32,355 nucleotides of DNA, taken from IMG/VR virus record IMGVR_UViG_3300020469_000155, positions 1 to 32,355 of that record; one strand, written 5' to 3'. Both the position numbers and the translations under genes were made by a program. The stretch comes from a virus. Under the pieces are notes generated by a model that worked only from the letters and a program-made list of their open reading frames with translations, did no database searches and was not told the origin of the DNA. Shown in pieces: positions 9,427 through 16,127 of this stretch (the stretch's first letter is position 1; the number at the start of each line of letters is the position of its first letter).

Positions 9427-9690
9427 ATGCCTACAATGAAAACAGCTATTGACCTAGATGGAATGCGGATTGAACACCAAGGCGGGGATGTAATAATGAT
9501 TACATCTGAAGCGCCGACCACTATACTGATCAGCGATTTGATCGCTGAACTTTCTTCTCTTCAACAAACTGAAAGTGCAGGGGTAGAGATAGCTTATAGT
9601 CATTCTCCGCAATCACCTTACAACCAGCACGAAGGATCATATCAAAAAGAGCGGCCTGTCCAAGTCCAGTGTCATCAGAAATCTTCTTAA
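9427..9690 (+). CDS. Small hypothetical protein converging on the RHH gene (87 aa)
   Basis: The first 45 or so residues (DLDGMRIEHQGGDVIMITSE then ILISDLIAELSSLQ) look like a genuine small alpha/beta protein. The rest, rich in Gln, Ser and His, lies antisense to the ribbon-helix-helix gene. An A-rich leader precedes the ATG; a second ATG four codons in (9436) could be the start. If real it overlaps the opposing gene by 161 bp. Function unknown. Confidence 0.4.
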   Translation: MPTMKTAIDLDGMRIEHQGGDVIMITSEAPTTILISDLIAELSSLQQTESAGVEIAYSHSPQSPYNQHEGSYQKERPVQVQCHQKSS

Positions 9691-9754
9691 CGGTTTTTCT
9701 TACAGATGCAGAAAGGCGGATCGAGATGGGTTTTGTAGTATATTCTTTAGTCAT
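9530..9754 (-). CDS. Ribbon-helix-helix (CopG/Arc-type) DNA-binding protein
   Basis: A 74-residue protein whose N-terminal half fits the ribbon-helix-helix fold. A strand KPISIRLSASV is followed by helix A (RKTVKKISDDTG) and helix B after a turn (GQAALFDMILRAGCKVI). RHH dimers bind operators by their antiparallel strands, and phages use them as repressors or lysogeny regulators. The gene is the only minus-strand gene between the integrase and replication operons and is divergent from the SSB gene. It is therefore well placed to control the 9755-9811 intergenic region. A TTGACA box (9784-9789, minus) lies upstream. No Shine-Dalgarno is visible. Fold assignment is moderately firm; the repressor role is inferred. 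Confidence 0.65.
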   Translation of the reverse strand: MTKEYTTKPISIRLSASVRKTVKKISDDTGLGQAALFDMILRAGCKVIAENDYKLSLPLHFQFVEEKKVQRSNR

Positions 9755-9762
9755 GAATACTT

Positions 9763-9789
9763 TTCATACCAAACTACAATCAATGTCAA
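9763..9789 (-). promoter_or_regulatory. Possible promoter for the RHH gene
   Basis: On the minus strand a perfect TTGACA (9789-9784) is followed after 15 bp by TATGAA (9768-9763), within a 57-bp divergent intergenic region. The spacer is shorter than the usual 17 bp, so confidence is limited. An operator for the RHH protein would be expected to overlap this site. Confidence 0.35.
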
Positions 9790-9811
9790 CTACTAAAAAT
9801 AATAAACAATA

Positions 9812-10384
9812 ATGGGATTCTTAGACAATATAACACGACCCCCTACAAGCGGGTCAAACGGAGGAAGTAAAAACTATATGAAACTTCAAAAGGGAGAAAA
9901 TAAATTTCGAATCGTCGGAAGTCACGATGATGGAGGTTTCATCAATGGAATGGTCGGATGGTCAGAAAATAAGGAGGGTAATCGTCAACCCCATCGATGG
10001 AAAATTGGTGAGGAAGAACCACGCAAATTCGAAGACCGTCCGAAAGAATTCTTTGCAATCAAAGTATTTAATTATGCGGAAGAAAGAGTTCAAATCCTGG
10101 AACTTACACAGAAAAAATTAAAAAATGATTTAGTATCTTATTGCGAAGATGATGAGTGGGGCGATCCCCGCAAGTATGATATTACAATCATTCGATCCGG
10201 AACTGGACTCGAAACATCCTATGCAATGGTCCCGAAGCCGCACAAAAAGATGTCCGCTGAGTACCGCGAAATTGCACTTGGCACGGAAGTCAACCTGGAA
10301 GCTCTTTACACTGGCGGCGATCCATTTGCTCAAGCAGAAATAGAAGCAGAAGAAGAAGAGGATAATAGAGAGGAGCCATTCTGA
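9812..10384 (+). CDS. Putative single-stranded DNA-binding protein
   Basis: A 190-residue protein with a compact N-terminal OB-fold-like region and a highly acidic tail (AEIEAEEEEDNREEPF) typical of SSB and gp32-type proteins, where the tail recruits replication partners. The region around residues 23-33 (MKLQKGENKFRIV) and the block with VFNYAEERVQILELTQ, WGDPRKYDITIIRSG and LETSYAMVPKPHK resemble phage ssDNA-binding proteins found beside recombination exonucleases. It opens the replication operon, has an A-rich leader without Shine-Dalgarno, and its last base is the first base of the next ATG. The role rests on pattern and context. Confidence 0.7.
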   Translation: MGFLDNITRPPTSGSNGGSKNYMKLQKGENKFRIVGSHDDGGFINGMVGWSENKEGNRQPHRWKIGEEEPRKFEDRPKEFFAIKVFNYAEERVQILELTQKKLKNDLVSYCEDDEWGDPRKYDITIIRSGTGLETSYAMVPKPHKKMSAEYREIALGTEVNLEALYTGGDPFAQAEIEAEEEEDNREEPF

Positions 10385-11358
10385 TGCTGAGAACCGACAT
10401 CAGTAATGAAGCTTATCATGCATCCCCTGAGTTGTCCCGTTCAAGGGCGTATGATTTAGTTAAACTAACTCCCGCACATGTAAAGTATTCACTCGACCAC
10501 CCGACTCCTAGCACACCCGCCCTGCTCATGGGCGGGTGCTTCCACTCGGCAGTGTTGGAACCCGCCAAGTTGGAATATGAATATGGTGAGATGCCTACTG
10601 AGATAGATGGTAAGAGTCCTGCCACGAAGCATTACAAGGAAGCATTTGAGCAAATGAAAGCTGATTATCCTGAGCGACGATGGTTGAGTGCAAAGGATTA
10701 CAATACATGTATGGAGATGGCACAATCAGCACTTGATAATCCCGTCCTACGGGAATACCTGAGTGATTTAGACAGTCTCATTGAAGCCACTGCATATTTT
10801 CACATGGAAGGTGCAAACTGCAAAGTCAGACCCGACTTATTTAATACCGGCGCGGAGGTGGTGATTGATTTGAAATCAACGATGGATGCAAGCAAGCATG
10901 GATTCGCAAAATCCGTGCGTCAATTTGGATATGGATTTCAGGCACACTGGTATCTTGAAGGACTGCGAAGGGTAGGATATTCACCCAAGCAATTCATATT
11001 CATAGTTGTGGAAAAAAAACCGCCTTACTGCACTGCATGTTACCGTCTGCCCGCAGGAGAAGTTCAAAGACACTCGGAGAGCATGAGACGGGCGTGTGAA
11101 TTATGGGCTACCTGTCAATCGAGCGGTATATGGCCCGGTTATTCAGAAAGTGTGGAAACTTTGGATGTATCAAATCGACACAATCGACATTCAATATCTG
11201 AGATCAGTCGATTATTTAATGTCAGTCGATCATACATCTACAAAATTATTGAGGCATATGATTTAGAAACTATTCGGTTTGGAAACAAAAACACACTCGA
11301 CTTCACAGGGTTTGAACAGGCTCTAAGGTGGGAATCGGAGGGAAAGGAATTAGCATGA
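10384..11358 (+). CDS. RecE/Cas4-like PD-(D/E)XK exonuclease with an extra C-terminal helix-turn-helix
   Basis: A 324-residue nuclease of the RecE/RecB-like superfamily. It shows the leading LLMGGCFHSAVLEP block (His54) and a metal-binding set Asp151 (VRPDLF), Asp162 and Lys164 (VVIDLKST). The Gln186-x3-Tyr190 signature (FQAHWYLEG) of the AddB/RecB/Cas4 branch follows. Such enzymes resect 5' ends for annealing-type recombination and act with the SSB encoded just upstream. The usual C-terminal WPGYSESVETL is followed by about 55 additional residues (RHSISEISRLFNVSRSYIYK and downstream) that read as a winged helix-turn-helix. This is an unusual fusion. No separate Beta/RecT annealase is seen. 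Its stop overlaps the next ATG (ATGA). Confidence 0.85.
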   Translation: MLRTDISNEAYHASPELSRSRAYDLVKLTPAHVKYSLDHPTPSTPALLMGGCFHSAVLEPAKLEYEYGEMPTEIDGKSPATKHYKEAFEQMKADYPERRWLSAKDYNTCMEMAQSALDNPVLREYLSDLDSLIEATAYFHMEGANCKVRPDLFNTGAEVVIDLKSTMDASKHGFAKSVRQFGYGFQAHWYLEGLRRVGYSPKQFIFIVVEKKPPYCTACYRLPAGEVQRHSESMRRACELWATCQSSGIWPGYSESVETLDVSNRHNRHSISEISRLFNVSRSYIYKIIEAYDLETIRFGNKNTLDFTGFEQALRWESEGKELA

Positions 11359-11555
11359 CAGAGGTGGAAAAATTAGATTTAAAAAACATTCGTGGAGGAC
11401 TGGACTTTGCAAAGGCACAATTGGATGAACATAATTTTAATGGTGCATTGGAAGTTCAGCATGTGGTGCTTGACCGCATAATATCTTTCCTTGAGGGCGA
11501 TCACATGGAGGACAATTCTTCTCCTGACCTTATTGCACCCAATGGGGAAGATTAA
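11355..11555 (+). CDS. Small acidic hypothetical protein (66 aa)
   Basis: A 66-residue acidic, helical protein starting at the ATGA overlap with the exonuclease stop (MTEVEKLDLKNIRGGLDFAK). An upstream in-frame start exists but would lie wholly within the exonuclease gene. A predicted helix-rich body (LDEHNFNGALEVQHVVLDRI) could mediate protein contacts. Function unknown; operon position between nuclease genes suggests an accessory of recombination. Confidence 0.6.
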   Translation: MTEVEKLDLKNIRGGLDFAKAQLDEHNFNGALEVQHVVLDRIISFLEGDHMEDNSSPDLIAPNGED

Positions 11556-11892
11556 CTCCCGCGCCAAAGGCGCTAGGTATGAGCGTGAACTAGCTCGCTA
11601 CTTATCGGAAAACGGATTTCCTGAGTCCAGGCGAGGACAGCAGTTCTCCGGCTCGGCAGATTCGCCCGATGTGGTGAGCGACTTCCCGTTTCATATCGAA
11701 GCAAAAAGAACTGAGCGTCTTATGCTCTATGATGCAATCACTCAATCAATTCGTGATGCAGGAGACAAACCCCCCTGTGTAATTCACAGAAAAAACAACT
11801 CGGAGAATATGTTCACTTGTCGTTTGAGCGATTTGGTGGCTCTCCTCAACGCAAAACAATGGAATGAAGATAGCGGCATTAGTAAAGATTAA
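11542..11892 (+). CDS. Holliday-junction resolvase-like PD-(D/E)XK nuclease
   Basis: A 116-residue nuclease of the archaeal-Hjc/phage-resolvase type. The start MGKINSRAKGARYERELAR carries the conserved early Glu and Arg. DSPDVV supplies the catalytic Asp, and FHIEAKRTERL supplies the E-x-K pair. The C-terminal CVIHRKNNSENMFTCRL matches the beta-strand that closes the fold in small phage resolvases. I chose ATG 11542 because homologous proteins begin within a few residues of the KGxxxERE motif; a longer frame upstream runs antiparallel to nothing and is not needed. It would process branched intermediates made by the exonuclease/SSB pair. It overlaps both neighbours. Confidence 0.8.
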   Translation: MGKINSRAKGARYERELARYLSENGFPESRRGQQFSGSADSPDVVSDFPFHIEAKRTERLMLYDAITQSIRDAGDKPPCVIHRKNNSENMFTCRLSDLVALLNAKQWNEDSGISKD

Positions 11893-12532
11893 ACATGGAA
11901 AGATTTGGAAAGCATTGGAAACTTTGGGTTGGTCACAATCAGAACTTGCGCGACAAGCTGATGTATGCCCCAGTATTATCGGCGAAATAGTTAATTTAAA
12001 AAGAAGACCCTCACAAAAAATAGTAAATAAAATTGAATTAGCATTTTTAGATGCCGGAGTTTGCGTTGACGTGTTGAGCGAGTGGCCCGAAATGTTTACC
12101 ATGAAAGGCAAAAGCATGTCTTATTATCAAGACATTGAAACGGAGCGTTTGTTACAAAATCAGTCATTAAGTTTGGAAAACAACGAGTTAATACAAATGT
12201 TTTTTGATAAGCTAAGTCCATTGGAGATTGATATTATTATGATGAACAGAGTGGAAAATATCTCAATGGTAGAGATTGGCAAGAAGTACGGATTATCAAC
12301 GGCCGTAGTTAGTATTCATTCAAGAAAGCTGGACAAAAAGATTTATGAGTTCAATCAAAAGCTTGGACTTGATGGTACTAAATCAAACAAAGCGCTATCA
12401 ATGTACTTTGGAGTCCAAGAAAAACCTATTTGGCTTAATGAAAAACCTTTCAAGTTTATCGAAACAGAAAACAAAAAAGCATTCAGCGGAAGGTTTCCGC
12501 ATCTTTCAAAAAGAATTGTTAAAAATCGATGA
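11864..12532 (+). CDS. Regulator with N-terminal XRE-type HTH and a sigma-region-4-like second HTH
   Basis: A 222-residue protein with two recognisable DNA-binding units. Residues about 12-55 form a Cro/cI-type helix-turn-helix (WSQSELARQADVCPSIIGEI). Residues about 115-160 (KLSPLEIDIIMMNRV, SMVEIGKKYGLSTAVV, SIHSRKL) read as a sigma-70 region-4-like HTH. The C-terminal 60 residues are basic and unassigned. No Shine-Dalgarno is obvious; it overlaps the resolvase gene by 29 bp. It could be a middle/late gene activator or a sigma-like adaptor; the domain readings are mine by eye, the role is inferred. Confidence 0.6.
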   Translation: MKIAALVKIKHGKIWKALETLGWSQSELARQADVCPSIIGEIVNLKRRPSQKIVNKIELAFLDAGVCVDVLSEWPEMFTMKGKSMSYYQDIETERLLQNQSLSLENNELIQMFFDKLSPLEIDIIMMNRVENISMVEIGKKYGLSTAVVSIHSRKLDKKIYEFNQKLGLDGTKSNKALSMYFGVQEKPIWLNEKPFKFIETENKKAFSGRFPHLSKRIVKNR

Positions 12533-13002
12533 AAAAACAGGACGAAAAAGTTGAAATAAGACTACGCATACCCAAGTTGCATCATGATATATTACAAGAG
12601 TATTGTAGACTTTACGGCACAACCCCATCTGCCGCACTTTGCGGCTATATTTGGGATGTTTTAGGGAGGTTTTTGGTAAAAAGCCTCACGCGCGTGGATA
12701 TTCTCTCCAAGAATATTAATATTAACTATAGCGCTGAATCCGCAAAAAGTGGCAAATCCAATTCCAAGCCACGCAAGAAAAAAGCAACTGCCATATCCGA
12801 TGATTTCGATCCACCCAAAAGCATAACCGATGAAGAAGGATTAAACCATAAGCTTGCGGTTGATATGTTCATTGACTGGGCAAAAAGTAATGGTCATCTA
12901 AAAGCCGACTGGATCGCCACATTTCGAAACGCCTGTCGTGGATGGTTGAAGGACCGAGTACCGCAGAACAAGGATGAGTGGAAAGGTATCAAACGAGTGT
13001 GA
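12529..13002 (+). CDS. Helicase-loader-like protein (DnaT-type C-terminus) (157 aa)
   Basis: A 157-residue protein. The N-terminus (KVEIRLRIPKLHHDILQEYC) resembles a ribbon-helix-helix segment; a basic linker (SNSKPRKKKATAISDD) follows. The C-terminus FIDWAKSNGH, then LKADWIATFRNACRGWL, matches the helical tail of primosomal DnaT-like and phage replication proteins that hand single-stranded DNA to DnaB-type helicases. It sits directly before the helicase gene and overlaps it, as loaders commonly do. No ATPase motif is present, so an AAA+ DnaC-type loader is excluded. The loader role is inferred from the tail and the context. Confidence 0.6.
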   Translation: MKKQDEKVEIRLRIPKLHHDILQEYCRLYGTTPSAALCGYIWDVLGRFLVKSLTRVDILSKNININYSAESAKSGKSNSKPRKKKATAISDDFDPPKSITDEEGLNHKLAVDMFIDWAKSNGHLKADWIATFRNACRGWLKDRVPQNKDEWKGIKRV

Positions 13003-14261
13003 CTGATTTCTCACTGGCAGAAATAGCAGTTCTCTCTTCTTCGATGCGTGACGAGACTGGCCGATCCTCGGCAATTGCACTTGAACATTTAATCGAGGAT
13101 GATTTTTCCTCACCCACCCGCCAATCGATATTCCGCGCAATTGCCAAACTCGCACCCGAGGTAAATGAAGTGGACATCATGATTGAACATCCCGAACTTG
13201 TGGATGAAATCACTGATATATCGAAGCACTATGGCGGTGGACGCATTGACCGCTACATCGACCAGGTGATTGAGCAAAGAAATACCAAGGCAATTCATAA
13301 AGCTATTCTCCATGCACAGGATGATCTCAATGACAACACACTCACTGCGGAGGATGTGGCTGGCAATTTCTCCCGTCTCGTATCTCAAAGCCTCGGCAAA
13401 CGAAAGGGACAGGTGAGTGTAAAAACAGCAGTCACGGAAGCGGAAGCTGAATATCTCGCGATCGATGCGGGCGGAGTATCCGCCATATCCACGGGATTCA
13501 AGGGATTAAACGGACTGCTCAATGGCGGATTCCGCGAGGGATGTCTCTATGTACTTGCCGCACGACCGGGAATCGGGAAATCAGCACTTGCGATTCACTT
13601 CACCCACGAATGCGCCAAGCAGGGACACCGCACAAGTTACTGCTCACTTGAAATGCAAGCCAACGAATGTGCGGGGCGATTGCTCACGAATGTGAGCGGA
13701 GTCCCGCGCCCAACCATGAAGAACTCACTCAATCACATTGACAGAAGAAGACTGAGTGAAACCACCCAGTCGATTAAGACATGGCCCATCACATTCAAAG
13801 ATGACCAGGAAGCCACCCTAGAGAGTCTCCGCGCCTTTCTCGCACAGCAACGCATGGAGGGAGAACTCGGCTTGGTAGTGGTGGATTATTTACAACTCCT
13901 CTCCGCCAAGGGCTATGACTCACGAACTCAGGAGGTATCCGAAATATCACGAACCTTGAAACAACTCGCTGTTTCTCTCAACTGCTCAGTACTTGCCCTT
14001 TCTCAACTCAACCGCGCCCTTGAAGTACAGAAGCGCAAACCCGCGCTCTCGGATCTCCGAGAATCGGGCAGTATCGAGCAGGACGCGGATGCGGTATTGC
14101 TCCTTTCTCCCAGTGATGATGACATCATTAACCTGGAGGTTGCGAAAAATAGAAACGGTGAGCAGGGAATGACTAAGCTCGAATTTGATAAACGAGTGGG
14201 GAGATTCACGCATCACACGGAAGCGCGTCTTCACGATGAGAAGAAAGAGTTTTCGTATTGA
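12999..14261 (+). CDS. dnaB: Replicative DNA helicase, DnaB family
   Basis: A 420-residue DnaB-type helicase that would unwind DNA ahead of the replication fork as a hexamer. The N-terminal helical domain occupies about residues 1-110 and the RecA-like motor follows. Walker A is ARPGIGKSA (188-196), the H1a glutamate region is YCSLEMQ (214-220), and Walker B is VVVDYLQLL (293-301). The sensor is LALSQLNR (332-339), the arginine-finger segment LRESGSIEQDADAVLLL, and the C-terminal strand KNRNGEQG. I prefer GTG 12999, whose GTGA overlaps the upstream stop; an in-frame GTG at 12978 adds seven residues. No DNA polymerase gene follows, so host polymerase use is likely. Confidence 0.93.
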   Translation: MTDFSLAEIAVLSSSMRDETGRSSAIALEHLIEDDFSSPTRQSIFRAIAKLAPEVNEVDIMIEHPELVDEITDISKHYGGGRIDRYIDQVIEQRNTKAIHKAILHAQDDLNDNTLTAEDVAGNFSRLVSQSLGKRKGQVSVKTAVTEAEAEYLAIDAGGVSAISTGFKGLNGLLNGGFREGCLYVLAARPGIGKSALAIHFTHECAKQGHRTSYCSLEMQANECAGRLLTNVSGVPRPTMKNSLNHIDRRRLSETTQSIKTWPITFKDDQEATLESLRAFLAQQRMEGELGLVVVDYLQLLSAKGYDSRTQEVSEISRTLKQLAVSLNCSVLALSQLNRALEVQKRKPALSDLRESGSIEQDADAVLLLSPSDDDIINLEVAKNRNGEQGMTKLEFDKRVGRFTHHTEARLHDEKKEFSY

Positions 14262-14314
14262 AGACTACTTTGGGTTACACAAGACTTCAGAAATGCCGTT
14301 TAAGCTACAGCATT

Positions 14315-14392
14315 GTACCTTAAAAAGCGTTTTGATCTCTTACGAGGGTAAAGACTCATGTTGAGAAACAAAACGCTTTTTTAAGGGGGTAC
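14315..14392. terminator. Long imperfect inverted repeat, probable bidirectional terminator
   Basis: GTACCTTAAAAAGCGTTTTG (14315-14334) pairs with CAAAACGCTTTTTTAAGG followed by GGGTAC (ending 14392), with small bulges. The 34-nt middle (about 14335-14368) can form a further short stem (CTTAC/GTAAAG and TCTC/GAGA). A-run and T-run flank the arms, so it can terminate both the plus-strand replication operon and the converging minus-strand small-gene operon. A structured small RNA is an alternative reading. Confidence 0.6.
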
Positions 14393-14404
14393 GGGGTTGA
14401 GGAG

Positions 14405-14755
14405 TTATTTCTCTTCCTTCTCAAGTAAAATGTCATTTGCATCTACAAACTCTTGAATGAATGATCTTACTCGCTCCATTGACTCATCACTCATGGATTT
14501 ATAATCATTAGAATTTCCATCTAGTATGAGGCCGGAGTACTTATGCCAATATTCGTCCATAATGGTATCAATGAAATAACTATATCCAAAGTTAGGATTT
14601 GGTACATCTTTCCAACGAAAAACAATTTGCCATTGATTAACGCCTTTTTCATTCCACTCCTCCATATTAGGGTCGTGCTTTGCTTTCTTAATAAAGATAT
14701 CCAATGCGTCACCTTGTTCTGTGGTTTCATTTAAAACTCGATCTAAAAGTTTCAT
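14405..14755 (-). CDS. Hypothetical acidic protein, last gene of the minus small-gene operon (116 aa)
   Basis: A 116-residue acidic protein beginning MKLLDRVLNETTEQGDALD, with a Shine-Dalgarno AGGAG eight bases upstream and an ATGA overlap with the preceding miniprotein. The middle (WQIVFRWKDVPNPNFGYSYF) is strand-rich and aromatic. The C-terminus is a Glu-rich helix (FVDANDILLEKEEK). Family not recognised. It ends ten bases before the bidirectional hairpin. Confidence 0.7.
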   Translation of the reverse strand: MKLLDRVLNETTEQGDALDIFIKKAKHDPNMEEWNEKGVNQWQIVFRWKDVPNPNFGYSYFIDTIMDEYWHKYSGLILDGNSNDYKSMSDESMERVRSFIQEFVDANDILLEKEEK

Positions 14756-14886
14756 CGCATTTCTCCTTTCATACCTTGGCGCTTTTGCCAAGCTTGAACC
14801 GCTTTGGGCGCGAACCGCATCACAAAAAAGATGATGAGGCCCACGCACAAGCGCGCTATGGTGTCGGACTCGTTTGGCTTAGTCAT
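14752..14886 (-). CDS. Single-span membrane miniprotein (44 aa)
   Basis: A 44-residue protein with a single hydrophobic segment (LCVGLIIFFVMRFAP, about residues 13-27), a short acidic N-terminus (MTKPNESDTIA) and a basic C-terminus (AWQKRQGMKGEMR). The charge pattern predicts N-out/C-in insertion. A GGAGAAAGC leader sets the start; it overlaps its upstream neighbour by 8 bp and the downstream start by ATGA. Phage miniproteins of this form act as holin-like, exclusion or host-takeover factors; which applies here is unknown. Confidence 0.65.
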   Translation of the reverse strand: MTKPNESDTIARLCVGLIIFFVMRFAPKAVQAWQKRQGMKGEMR

Positions 14887-15097
14887 TGCTTTCTCCTTCC
14901 AAATCCGCAAGTAATTCTTTGACCTCAATACGAACTCCTAATGCCCAACTTAGAGGGCCATCCATATCATCGTCTTTCTTCCAATCCTCAATTTGCTGAT
15001 CAATCATGGAATACTCCCGCAATTCGTTGATCACGCGAATAACCCTTTGTTTCATCTCATCAGTCATAGGTTTCTCTTTCTCCTCAATGATCCTCAT
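14879..15097 (-). CDS. Small helical hypothetical protein (72 aa)
   Basis: A 72-residue charged protein (MRIIEEKEKPMTDEMKQRV, then INELREYSMIDQQIEDWKKD) predicted to be mostly helical and highly acidic. The start at 15097 is supported by an exact ATGA overlap with the preceding gene; an internal ATG at 15067 is less likely. No known family recognised. Confidence 0.65.
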   Translation of the reverse strand: MRIIEEKEKPMTDEMKQRVIRVINELREYSMIDQQIEDWKKDDDMDGPLSWALGVRIEVKELLADLEGESND

Positions 15098-15261
15098 CCT
15101 TCGTCCCCCTCTACTATGGCTTCAGAATTAGTAACATTAAAATCGCAATCTCTTAGCGTTTCATAGCAATCCAATTCTCTTGCCAATTGCTCTGCTTCCT
15201 CTTGAGTTTCTGCCTCAATCTCGTAGCTATTGTAAATCGTTACCTCTACTTTGTACCTCAT
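15094..15261 (-). CDS. Small DpnD/PcfM-like acidic protein (55 aa)
   Basis: A 55-residue protein with a beta-strand start (MRYKVEVTIYNSYEIEA) followed by a helix rich in Glu/Ala (TQEEAEQLARELDC). This arrangement resembles small DpnD/PcfM-type proteins found in plasmids and phages. ATGA overlaps join it to both neighbours, which fixes both ends. Function of such proteins is not established. Confidence 0.65.
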   Translation of the reverse strand: MRYKVEVTIYNSYEIEAETQEEAEQLARELDCYETLRDCDFNVTNSEAIVEGDEG

Positions 15262-15602
15262 CCCTCACCCCCGTCTACCTTGGCGAGAACCTCGCGGAGT
15301 TTGTCGCTCATGCTCATATCATCCTTGAAATAATATGGAAGACTGGCTCCAATTGATTCAAGGTTTTCAACTACTTTGGATAAATCCAGTAACATCTCAT
15401 ACATATCCGGAGCCGCCGCGATCAAGCGCGCGTTGCCTCTGGGGTCTTCAGCTATCCAATTTTCGACAAGTGCAACTTGAACTTTACCATGCACATGGTA
15501 ATAGTCTTCACCTAATCGCACATGCCAAGGCCCAGGCGTGAATGTGGCGTGTTTCTCTTTTGTATCGTTCATAGTATTTTTTCTTTCTTTGTTATCGTTC
15601 AT
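15258..15602 (-). CDS. Hypothetical phage protein with TPGPW motif (114 aa)
   Basis: A 114-residue protein. After a charged leader it reads ATFTPGPWHVRLGEDYYHVHG and later NWIAEDPRGNARLIAAAPDMYEMLLDL. This TPGPW plus ANARLIAAAPDMYE pattern is a widespread phage protein family of unknown function. Start 15602 has a GAGGAG site encoded in the upstream gene's tail; an internal ATG at 15572 follows an A-rich leader that is duplicated at 15928, and may be the ancestral start. The stop overlaps the next ATG (ATGA). Confidence 0.8.
   Translation of the reverse strand: MNDNKERKNTMNDTKEKHATFTPGPWHVRLGEDYYHVHGKVQVALVENWIAEDPRGNARLIAAAPDMYEMLLDLSKVVENLESIGASLPYYFKDDMSMSDKLREVLAKVDGGEG
15544..15595 (-). 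repeat. Leader/start duplication, copy 1 (functional gene)
   Basis: About 52 bp covering an A-rich leader (ATAACAAAGAAAG, AAATACTATG) and the first codons MNDTKEKHA of the TPGPW gene are repeated almost exactly at 15900-15951. Here the reading frame continues into the full protein. Confidence 0.85.
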
Positions 15603-15609
15603 GCTTGTA

Positions 15610-15879
15610 TTACTCCTCATAAATCTCGTTACTGATTTCTTCAGCCTCAAGCTTAATATGCTCCCATGCCATTTCGATTATTTGGCCTTTTGTAAATTCG
15701 GCATCCAAATCGTCAACGAAAAATGAGGAGCAAGTAAATTGTCCATTAAAAGAGAAACCTTCCAAGGCATAAAAGGGTAGTTCCCATTCTCCAAAAGAGA
15801 ACACAGGTTGTTCAACTCCAACATTTAACTCTGAAGCTAATCGTTTAAGTTTTCTAAATTGCATGATATGAGCCAACAA
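15610..15879 (-). CDS. Hypothetical acidic protein (89 aa)
   Basis: An 89-residue protein (MQFRKLKRLASELNVG near its start, then FSFGEWELPFYALEGFSFNG) with an aromatic, strand-rich middle and an acidic helical C-terminus (WEHIKLEAEEISNEIYEE). Its last codons encode the GAGGAG ribosome site for the next gene. Start may be 15879 or the internal ATG 15864. It resembles small phage proteins dedicated to binding; no family recognised. Confidence 0.65.
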   Translation of the reverse strand: MLAHIMQFRKLKRLASELNVGVEQPVFSFGEWELPFYALEGFSFNGQFTCSSFFVDDLDAEFTKGQIIEMAWEHIKLEAEEISNEIYEE

Positions 15880-15899
15880 CCCAAGGTCATGGCGTGTGT

Positions 15900-15951
15900 G
15901 TGGCGTGTTTCTCTTTTGTATCGTTCATAGTATTTTTCTTTCTTTTGTTAT
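15900..15951 (-). repeat. Leader/start duplication, copy 2 (13-codon remnant ORF)
   Basis: Second copy of the leader plus first codons of the TPGPW gene. From ATG 15928 it reads MNDTKEKHATHTP and stops at TGA 15889-15887, where the intact copy continues (ATFTPGPW). Similarity persists a few bases past the stop. It is a decayed partial duplicate or a 13-residue leader peptide ahead of the 89-residue gene. Confidence 0.7.
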
Positions 15952-16127
15952 TATAGGTTTAGTGTTAATTGCTTCGCGCGTGTGCGCTTCTCTTTACGCT
16001 TAACGCGGATCGTTCCACGATCACTCGCCTTGCGCTTGTCCCGTTTTTCCCGTGCAATGCGTGCGCGCTCGCCCTCCTCAAGGGCTTGTTTCAGAGCTTG
16101 GGGGAAAAGTTTACTTGCGTGGATCAT
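15951..16127 (-). CDS. Small very basic protein (58 aa)
   Basis: A 58-residue protein, roughly 40 percent Lys/Arg in its second half (REKRDKRKASDRGT, VKRKEKRTRAK). It begins with an amphipathic helix (LFPQALKQALEEGERAR). The start is set by an ATGA overlap with the preceding stop. Such charge suggests nucleic-acid or ribosome binding. Family unknown. Confidence 0.6.
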   Translation of the reverse strand: MIHASKLFPQALKQALEEGERARIAREKRDKRKASDRGTIRVKRKEKRTRAKQLTLNL

